Assembly: GCA_028285545.1 (NCBI GenBank)
Contig: JANQPA010000099.1
Coordinates: 1 to 50,209, forward strand
Length of the DNA stretch: 50,209 nucleotides
Source of the DNA: Saprospiraceae bacterium
GTDB taxonomy: Bacteria; Bacteroidota; Bacteroidia; Chitinophagales; Saprospiraceae
Reading direction: 5' to 3'
This document shows positions 8,025 through 13,866 of the stretch, piece after piece. The position numbers and the translations under genes are program-made. Within the stretch, counting starts at the first letter, position 1. Each line of letters starts with the position of its first letter. The notes under the pieces are model-generated. The model saw only the letters and a program-made list of their open reading frames with translations. It ran no database searches and was not told where the DNA came from.

Positions 8025-9152
8025 TTAATTCGGATTTGAGCCTTCTTTTTCCAGGTTTTTAATGTAAGTGGAAGGAGATAAACCAGTATGATATTTAAAA
8101 ATTCTATTAAAAGTGGCTTTGCTGTTAAAACCTGAGTCTAGTGCTAAACCAAGAAGTGTTTTTTGCTGATACTCGCCTTTTTGAATACTCTTCTGTACTT
8201 CCTTCACTCTATAGGTATTGATTAAATCCATTACGGTAATTCCCAAATGCCTGTTAACAAGGTAGGATAATTGCTGGTTGGTGATATTCATTTCCGCTGC
8301 TAAAATCTTGACAGACAAATTTTCATTCAAATGAACCTTATTTTCTTCAAATAATTTTAAAAGACTATTTGCATACTCTGATTCATCACCTTTAAAAAAA
8401 TCTTTAACCTGCCTGGAATAGTTTTCCTCTTCAAATAGCTTTGGGTTTTGAAAAACTAATAGGCCGAACAGATAAAAAAATCCTGAAATAATCAAACTAC
8501 CAATACGATCAGAATCACCAATGGGAAGTAGATCAAAATAGTTATTAAAGAATAACAAATAGATCACCAATACCATGAGGCTGATACCATAAAAAAAACG
8601 TCTGATTTTTAATAGGAACTGTATCCTCTTGTTTTTTGGGAAAAAATGCTTCAAATCTTTTAATCGATTGTCAAGCAACTTTAAGATGTAAATCAGAAAA
8701 ATGAAGGAACAGATAAATTTATATCCGACCAACAAGACGGTTTTTAGGGTAATTCCGCTTGAGTAATAGGCTAGTTGAGGGTTAGTCGGTAATAAAATGA
8801 CTGGCATTAACCAGGCGATAGCTAGCAGATAGGGTAGAAAATATAGGCCAGCCTTCCATTTATTCTTTAATCGATTACCTGTAATATATTGAACATAGAG
8901 TAATAAAAAGGGCCAGATCAAGAGGTCTTGAGCCATCCCAATTCCAATAATATAAGGGTATTGGTCTACCATATCAGATTCTTGGGCAATTTCTCCTAGC
9001 AATAAGGTGGACAGGATAAAAAGGGCTATGGTAAAATTGTGAGTTTGGGTAGCGTATTTTTTATGAAAAATCAGAAAAACACCCGTCAAAAAAATCCCCA
9101 TAGCAAAACCACAGGTGAAGAGGACAACCCAGATGTTGAGGGTGATATTCAT
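8025..9152 (-). CDS. membrane-bound AraC family transcriptional regulator
   Basis: A 375-residue protein with about seven hydrophobic helices in the first 230 residues and an AraC-type double HTH at the C-terminus (about 270-370). The HTH is visible in VKILAAEMNITNQQLSYLVN and LLGLALDSGFNSKATFNRIF followed by the typical YHTGLSPSTYIKNL. Such 7TM-AraC fusions are common in Bacteroidota and are thought to sense a membrane or periplasmic cue. Signal and targets are unknown. The hydrolase at 6968-7966 is the nearest downstream gene and a reasonable target. Confidence 0.9.
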   Translation of the reverse strand: MNITLNIWVVLFTCGFAMGIFLTGVFLIFHKKYATQTHNFTIALFILSTLLLGEIAQESDMVDQYPYIIGIGMAQDLLIWPFLLLYVQYITGNRLKNKWKAGLYFLPYLLAIAWLMPVILLPTNPQLAYYSSGITLKTVLLVGYKFICSFIFLIYILKLLDNRLKDLKHFFPKNKRIQFLLKIRRFFYGISLMVLVIYLLFFNNYFDLLPIGDSDRIGSLIISGFFYLFGLLVFQNPKLFEEENYSRQVKDFFKGDESEYANSLLKLFEENKVHLNENLSVKILAAEMNITNQQLSYLVNRHLGITVMDLINTYRVKEVQKSIQKGEYQQKTLLGLALDSGFNSKATFNRIFKYHTGLSPSTYIKNLEKEGSNPN

Positions 9153-9200
9153 GGTGGTTTAATCTGCTAGTTGGCAGTAATCTTTCCCTTTACTTGATAT

Positions 9201-9554
9201 TTATATTGAATAAAAATTAAAATCGATACCATATCTCATGGTAAAGTCTTTGAGATCCTTGATTAATGATTTTTTGTTGATTTTTGATATGTCTACTTCT
9301 ATTTCCAGTCTGGGTGACAAAGAAATGGCCTTTTCATCTAAATAAAACTTCACACATGCTTCATTAACTTCTACCTTCTCAATTCCATTATACATTCCTG
9401 CACTCTGCCCGCCTTTTTCAATATAATATGAATCTTGAGAATCAACAGACTCTTGTTCCAAAGCATATTGGATAATAAAATATTCATCCTCATCCCCAAA
9501 AGCTAAGATTTGAATTCCATTTTCTTCTTTGCATATATAGTTTTCGCCTTTCAT
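9201..9554 (-). CDS. Imm10-like immunity protein
   Basis: A 117-residue cytoplasmic protein. The sequence resembles the Imm10 family of polymorphic-toxin immunity proteins: an early segment ILAFGDEDEYFIIQYALEQE, then DSYYIEKGGQSAGMYNGIEK and a final beta pair ending in LEIEVDIS. The assignment is by pattern only. The ATG at 9554 is chosen because it overlaps the DinB-like stop as ATGA, indicating translational coupling; a frame extension upstream (to 9608) would run through the DinB gene. No toxin gene is visible nearby, so it is an orphan immunity gene or part of another function. Confidence 0.65.
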   Translation of the reverse strand: MKGENYICKEENGIQILAFGDEDEYFIIQYALEQESVDSQDSYYIEKGGQSAGMYNGIEKVEVNEACVKFYLDEKAISLSPRLEIEVDISKINKKSLIKDLKDFTMRYGIDFNFYSI

Positions 9555-10021
9555 ACGTCCCCCAACATCTTCTTTAATAAAATTACCTGCCCCAAATGAT
9601 AATAACAATGTTCAATAACCCCTTCAATATTTCTTCTATATTCTCCATATTTTTCAACCACGAATGGTCCTTTTAATACTTCATCAGACATCGTTTCCAA
9701 GTGATCAGCAAATTGTTCAGCATTAGACCATACTTCTGCTAATAGTTGATCCCAATCTTCTTGTGATTTTATAGGAGGAGCATCATAACTATATTTATCC
9801 CGTATGTCGAGACTTCCACCTTTGAATACATTTAGTATCCCTGCTATGTAATAATTGACATGAAAAGTAAGAGCTCCGATTGTATTCAAAGAGTCTATCT
9901 TTTTATTGGCTTGCTCCCAGCTTACATCTGTAAGTGCCTTTTTGAAATTTGTATTGGCAACCCATTTGCCATCTAAAAGAACTTCTCTAAATCGTGAGGA
10001 AAGTTGGTGTCCGATGCTCAT
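9551..10021 (-). CDS. DinB-like four-helix protein
   Basis: 156 residues. The sequence fits the DinB/YfiT-like putative metalloenzyme superfamily: LTFHVNYYIAGI in the helix containing the first His, and EHCYYHLGQVILLKKM as the C-terminal helix with the H-x3-H pair. Members include thiol-dependent S-transferases and many uncharacterised proteins. The three His residues for metal binding appear present. It sits 13 bp after the degenerate peptidase-like gene and its stop overlaps the start of the Imm10-like gene, forming an operon. Confidence 0.8.
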   Translation of the reverse strand: MSIGHQLSSRFREVLLDGKWVANTNFKKALTDVSWEQANKKIDSLNTIGALTFHVNYYIAGILNVFKGGSLDIRDKYSYDAPPIKSQEDWDQLLAEVWSNAEQFADHLETMSDEVLKGPFVVEKYGEYRRNIEGVIEHCYYHLGQVILLKKMLGDV

Positions 10022-10034
10022 TTTTATTTTCTGT

Positions 10035-10772
10035 TCATTCTTTTGAATAAGTTGAAATCAACCTATTTAATAATTCTTCTTCCCCTATTTTAGTTCCCAT
10101 TAATTGTTCATAATCCCAATTCAATATTTCAAAGCCGTATTTTACCAAAGCCATATAAATGATATGCCTTTTAACCGTCCCCTCCTCTTCGGTCAGATTT
10201 ATCCAATCGTAATCATTGCTTGCAGGATCTTGAATTATTGTTACTAATTCTTCCAGAGAGAGTAAATCCCCCAGAATCTCATATTCAACATAACCTTCCC
10301 ACCTCCAATTAGGGTGCCTTCCCACTGGGTTAGCTCCCAAAATTCCGTGTTTTTTGTATTGTAAGTTATGCATCAAAGCATGACTCAAAAATTGGGAATA
10401 TTTTAATTCTTTTTCCCATTTATGAAAACGATTAAATTCACTAGATTTTTCTCCAAGCACCACAATCTTATTGCTAAAAGCCGTAAATACATCGTCCCCC
10501 AGGATTGTCTTTACAATTTTTGGATAAATTCCTTCATTAAGGCATAGGTCTGATTTAATATCAGCGGAATAGATTTTGGCATTACTTACCGAGCTTAAAC
10601 TTAGGTCGATGACCTTTGTCAGGTTTTCATCCAAGGCTCCGTTATAATAAATGGTAATATTCTTGTAGGTAGTGCTGTGAGCATAAGAAAGTATAGGATT
10701 AAGTAGGAAAATGACTAATAATCCAAAGCAAAAAAAGGCTAAAGCCACAGCTCTATGAATTACTTTTTTCAT
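10035..10772 (-). CDS. membrane-anchored degenerate gluzincin-like protein
   Basis: 245 residues. A single N-terminal hydrophobic segment (about residues 8-30) is a signal peptide or anchor. The extracytoplasmic part contains LSHALMHNLQYKKHG, with H131 and H135 placed as in HExxH metallopeptidases but Ala at the catalytic Glu position (132). WRWEGYVEY follows (E159), resembling the third-ligand motif of gluzincins (peptidase MA-like). It may therefore bind zinc without cleaving peptides, or the resemblance may be chance. Neighbours are a lipoprotein gene 8 bp upstream and the DinB-like gene 13 bp downstream. I do not know a named family with certainty. Confidence 0.7.
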   Translation of the reverse strand: MKKVIHRAVALAFFCFGLLVIFLLNPILSYAHSTTYKNITIYYNGALDENLTKVIDLSLSSVSNAKIYSADIKSDLCLNEGIYPKIVKTILGDDVFTAFSNKIVVLGEKSSEFNRFHKWEKELKYSQFLSHALMHNLQYKKHGILGANPVGRHPNWRWEGYVEYEILGDLLSLEELVTIIQDPASNDYDWINLTEEEGTVKRHIIYMALVKYGFEILNWDYEQLMGTKIGEEELLNRLISTYSKE

Positions 10773-10780
10773 ATCTAAAA

Positions 10781-11026
10781 TTATTTCTTCACCATTGAAT
10801 TATTCTGACTTTTTGCTGGATCAACCAAGCGCAGGCTATAATCAATAGTCGAATCTGGAATGAAATACAACATACTATGCTCGACGCTGGAATCAGGTTC
10901 TATCAATCGGATGGCATAATGGTAAGTATCTGCCCTTTCATTATCAGAGGCAGAAATAATTTCTGATGCATTATTACAAGAAAAAAATAATAAGAGAAGG
11001 GTAAAAAAACTAAGTATATGTTTCAT
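10781..11026 (-). CDS. small repeat-containing lipoprotein
   Basis: An 81-residue lipoprotein with a hydrophobic leader and a lipobox (LLFFSC, Cys at about 17). The mature part holds an imperfect duplication: YAIRLIEPDSSVEHSM and YSLRLVDPAKSQNNSM align as Y-[AS]-[IL]-R-L-[IV]-[ED]-P with a shared SM end. No known domain. It is the first gene of the tight four-gene cluster, so it is probably co-expressed with the peptidase-like protein, both acting outside the cytoplasm. Confidence 0.7.
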   Translation of the reverse strand: MKHILSFFTLLLLFFSCNNASEIISASDNERADTYHYAIRLIEPDSSVEHSMLYFIPDSTIDYSLRLVDPAKSQNNSMVKK

Positions 11027-11170
11027 CTTGGGGATGTATTAAATTGGAATCCTTAAATTATCATCTCTAATTTACTGAATTCATCAAATAATTGTCAATG
11101 CTTCAGGTTTATTTATCCGACTGAAAAACTAGCTATACTATTTTATTTATTTCAATCAGATATATAACGG

Positions 11171-11241
11171 AAAGAAGAAAGAAAAGGAGGCTGACTCATC
11201 CGCCTGAGGTGGATGAGCCAGCCTCCTTTTCTTTCTTCTTT
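11171..11241. terminator. 31-bp-stem hairpin at the 3' end of the NTF2-like gene
   Basis: Arms 11171-11201 and 11211-11241 pair over 31 bp with one A-C mismatch (11194/11218). The T-rich end lies 9 bp past the minus-strand stop at 11251. The core GGCTGACTCATCC is shared with hairpins at 5076 and 28689, while the outer arms (AAAGAAGAAAGAAAAG) are unique to this locus. Confidence 0.8.
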
Positions 11242-11250
11242 TTACCAAAT

Positions 11251-11697
11251 TTACTTATTCATTTCTTCATAAATCTTCCGCCATTTAGATGCATCATAAA
11301 TCAACCTCGACTCTTGTATCATACCATCTTCTACTCGAAACCATTCCGAGGCCATATTACTTTCCAAGCCCGGGATAGAAGATTTAAACTCGTAAAAAGT
11401 AGCCACCCATTCGCCATTTTGGGCAGTGCTCAGGATATTTAACCCTGTCAATACACTTCCAATTTCTTGGGCCAGAGCAATAAACTCTACTTTTGAATTC
11501 AGTTCCACCATCGGATTCTTAAACTTATAATCCTCTGCCAATAAGGCTAAAGATTCCTGAATTTTTGAAGGATCATTAAATCCACTTAAGAATTTTATTA
11601 CAATTTCTTGATTTGTCATGTTCTTACCTTGATTTTGTTGTGCATAAATACCAGTCGAGAATAGTCCAATGACCATTAGAAATATCCATTTCATCAT
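11251..11697 (-). CDS. secreted SnoaL/NTF2-like protein
   Basis: A 148-residue protein with a signal peptide (MMKWIFLMVIGLFSTGIYAQ) and one SnoaL-like/NTF2 cone domain: EIVIKFLSGFNDPSKIQESLALLAEDYKFK, then GEWVATFYEFKSS and SEWFRVEDGMIQESRLIYDA, ending WRKIYEE. The start at 11697 is chosen for the signal peptide; the longer frame adds only a polar stretch. NTF2-like folds range from isomerases to ligand binders, so the function is open. A Crp/Fnr regulator gene lies 80 bp upstream on the same strand and may be co-transcribed. Confidence 0.8.
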   Translation of the reverse strand: MMKWIFLMVIGLFSTGIYAQQNQGKNMTNQEIVIKFLSGFNDPSKIQESLALLAEDYKFKNPMVELNSKVEFIALAQEIGSVLTGLNILSTAQNGEWVATFYEFKSSIPGLESNMASEWFRVEDGMIQESRLIYDASKWRKIYEEMNK

Positions 11698-11777
11698 TTG
11701 AATTTTTTTTTGAAATTTTGCTTGTGACAAAGTTCAGCCTTGTATGGCACTCAAATCTTGGTAAAAACCAAGTTTTT

Positions 11778-12356
11778 CTAATCTCCCTTAATTTTTATCC
11801 TATTAATCATTTTACTAAAATTGGTAGGATCAATTCTCAGATAGGAAGCAAGGTCTTTTTGAGAAATCATATTGAGCAAATGGGGGCTTCGGGTTGTAAA
11901 ATTTTTGAAGCGGGTTTCTGCATTGAAGGTGAGCAATTCGTGATATCTTTCTATCACTCCTAATAAAAATAGCTCCGTGACTTTCCTGAAGAGAGTTTCT
12001 ATTTCTTGATGTTCTCTCATCAATTGCTGATGTTTTTCATATGGTATTCTTAGGAATTGACTTTCACTTATGGTTTCAAGATAATAGCGAGAGGGCGTTT
12101 GGTTAAAAAAAGATTCCATTACGCCACAAAACGAGGGAGGGTAACCAAAAAACATGATGTGCTCCCGGCCATCGTTTAAGAAGTAGGATTTTTGGATACC
12201 TTCTTTTACATAATACATGTATCGTTCGGTTTGGCCTTGTTCTGTAAGTATCGTTTTTTTGGGGACTGAGTAGGGTGTCCATTGGGAGGTATAGGCTTCT
12301 AAAACGTCTTCCTGTACTTTATGGATTTGGGATAAGAAATTTTTCAGGTCATTCAT
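11778..12356 (-). CDS. Crp/Fnr family transcriptional regulator
   Basis: 192 residues. The N-terminal cyclic-nucleotide-binding fold (about 20-120) is indicated by PKKTILTEQGQTERYMYYVKEG and the GYPPSFCG/SFFNQTPSRY region. The C-terminal HTH (about 150-190) is short: MISQKDLASYLRIDPTNFSKM. No Cys cluster for an Fe-S centre is visible, and ligand-binding residues do not follow the classic CRP cAMP pattern, so the signal is unknown. This is the common Bacteroidota subtype of about 190 residues. Confidence 0.88.
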   Translation of the reverse strand: MNDLKNFLSQIHKVQEDVLEAYTSQWTPYSVPKKTILTEQGQTERYMYYVKEGIQKSYFLNDGREHIMFFGYPPSFCGVMESFFNQTPSRYYLETISESQFLRIPYEKHQQLMREHQEIETLFRKVTELFLLGVIERYHELLTFNAETRFKNFTTRSPHLLNMISQKDLASYLRIDPTNFSKMINRIKIKGD

Positions 12357-12804
12357 AGTGGGTTGTTGCAGATCTTTTATGTTTTGTTCATGATTATATG
12401 TCTTGCTGGTTTTCAGGTATTTTGTACCGTACCTAAAGGCACGGGGATTAGGTTTTGCTCTTTTGGGGGTACCGGTGTGGGGCCCTTAACAGGGCCGGAT
12501 ATGCGTTTTCAATTGCACAGCCAAAAACAGTGAATATCAGTAAAATCAGTGTATGAAATCAGTGTCAAAAGAATTGATGCGAAAAACAACTAATCAATGT
12601 ACTCTCCTTTGAGACTTGAGCATCACTAATTCATCTTCATTGGACCTAAATTACATTCTTATTGTTACTAGGTATCTAACAAGACTAAAAATATTTTTTT
12701 TAAAAAAATCCATTCCATTTAAAGTAATTCTCTTACTCATTCGTCTTCCCTAATGTGATCACATATTTTTCACCCTATTTTTTAAAAAAATTAATCAAGG
12801 AACC
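12357..12804. other. divergent intergenic region with small palindromes
   Basis: The 448-bp gap between the Crp/Fnr gene and the membrane-protein/Hsp20 pair contains a GC hairpin, GGCCCT TAAC AGGGCC (12481-12496), a degenerate AATCAGTG direct repeat (about 12530-12570), and the palindrome described at 12753. There is no credible ORF. Confidence 0.5.
12753..12764. promoter_or_regulatory. possible operator palindrome
   Basis: ATGTGATCACAT is a perfect 12-bp palindrome 41 bp before the start at 12805. It contains TGTGA/TCACA half-sites as in Crp targets but without the usual 6-bp spacer. A Crp/Fnr gene lies divergently upstream. A near -7 element (TATTTTTC) overlaps its end. Confidence 0.3.
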
Positions 12805-13113
12805 ATGAGACCATTTCGTTTTTTCTTCGCCATTTCACTAGGCATTTTTGTCTTCTTTTTTGTGGCTCGATTTGTGCTGTTTGCCTTGATTGCAGCAGCC
12901 ATATTGAGTACCCTGTTTTTCCTCTTTAAAAGAGCGAGATATTTTTTCTCTAATATGAGATGGGAATCAGATTATTATGATGAATATAGAAGGCCACTGG
13001 GGTACCATTCTCCAAAGTACCTGCCTCAGGCAGATCCAGATGATGTCCCCTTTTATGACTTTGAACGTTCAGCCGTGCCAGAGAGAGAATGGAGGACCAT
13101 CAAAATTCAATAA
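12805..13113 (+). CDS. small membrane protein upstream of Hsp20
   Basis: 102 residues. The first 45 residues are strongly hydrophobic (Phe-rich, probably one long or two short membrane helices), followed by a basic RARYFFSNMR segment and an acidic, Tyr/Pro-rich tail. No known domain. The Hsp20 gene begins 26 bp after its stop, and both starts follow a similar AAAAAATTAATCAA leader, so they form an operon. A stress-related role is inferred from that neighbour only. Confidence 0.7.
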   Translation: MRPFRFFFAISLGIFVFFFVARFVLFALIAAAILSTLFFLFKRARYFFSNMRWESDYYDEYRRPLGYHSPKYLPQADPDDVPFYDFERSAVPEREWRTIKIQ

Positions 13114-13139
13114 TTTTTTCAATTAAAAAATTAATCAAC

Positions 13140-13562
13140 ATGTGTTATCATAAAGCATATCATAAACATTGGGCGAAACATAAAGCCCGTCACTGTGGAA
13201 AAAATTTCAGACATCACCGATTCGGACAACGCTGGGGACAACCACCCGTCAATATTGAAGAGTTTGATGATCATTACGAGGTTTCTGTTTTTGCCGCAGG
13301 TTTTTACAAAAGCGATTTCAACCTGAAAGTAAAGGATAATATCCTGGTCATCAGTGCCAGCAAAGAGGAGAGCGACATCGTCGATAATCCAAGCATGAGG
13401 CGCCGGGAATTTGATCCCAGAGGATTCAAACGTGTTTTTGAGTTGAATGAAAAAATTGATAAGGAAAATATCAGTGCTAAGTATGAGGAAGGGGTTTTGA
13501 AGATTACGCTTCCAAAATTATCAGGTTTTGAGACTTATCGAAAGGATATTGATATCGTTTAG
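13140..13562 (+). CDS. Hsp20/alpha-crystallin family chaperone with His-rich N-terminus
   Basis: A 140-residue small heat-shock protein. The alpha-crystallin domain (about 35-130) shows VNIEEFDDHYEVSVFAAGF, FNLKVKDNILVISASKEE and the signature GVLKITLPKL. A C-terminal I-x-I-like tail (IDIV) is present. The first 30 residues are unusual: seven His and two Cys (H4, H8, H10, H14, H18, H25, H26; C2, C19), which could bind metal. The ATG at 13140 is chosen because the frame before it overlaps the upstream gene and is not conserved-looking. sHsps hold unfolded proteins in soluble form. Confidence 0.88.
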   Translation: MCYHKAYHKHWAKHKARHCGKNFRHHRFGQRWGQPPVNIEEFDDHYEVSVFAAGFYKSDFNLKVKDNILVISASKEESDIVDNPSMRRREFDPRGFKRVFELNEKIDKENISAKYEEGVLKITLPKLSGFETYRKDIDIV

Positions 13563-13579
13563 TGAAGTATCATTAAATT

Positions 13580-13693
13580 GAAGTAAGATAGAAGCATAGT
13601 AGAAGTATTTTGTTTTTCTTCATATACAATTTACTTCTCCCGCCACAGGCGAATACTTCAAGCTCCGAAAGGGGCTATACTTCTATTTACTTC
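13580..13693. repeat. imperfect inverted repeat after Hsp20
   Basis: GAAGTAAGATAGAAGCATAG (13580-13599) and the complement of GAAGTAAATAGAAGTATAG (13675-13693) can pair, bracketing a GC-rich stretch CCCGCCACAGGCG. This resembles the TAGAAG-rich sequence after the sigma factor gene. Confidence 0.5.
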
Positions 13694-13735
13694 TTCAAAA
13701 ATATTCTCAATTACATTTCAACAAAGTGGTATTTG

Positions 13736-13777
13736 ATCACCGACATAGCCAAACGCATTTGTCGGTGATTTTTTTTA
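13736..13777 (+). terminator. rho-independent terminator of the Hsp20 operon
   Basis: ATCACCGACA (13736-13745) pairs with TGTCGGTGAT (13760-13769) and is followed by a T run to 13777. It lies 174 bp after the Hsp20 stop. Confidence 0.85.
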
Positions 13778-13836
13778 TCAGGTCATCAAACAATCTTTCT
13801 TGTTATATCTAGTATCAAACTTCTATTGGTTTTGCC

Positions 13837-13844
13837 TATTTTTG
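13837..13844 (+). promoter_or_regulatory. possible -7 promoter element of the S9 peptidase gene
   Basis: TATTTTTG matches the Bacteroidota -7 consensus TAnnTTTG, 22 bp before the ATG. No clear TTTG lies at the expected upstream spacing, so support is partial. Confidence 0.4.
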
Positions 13845-13866
13845 CACTCAAATTAAAACCAAAAAA

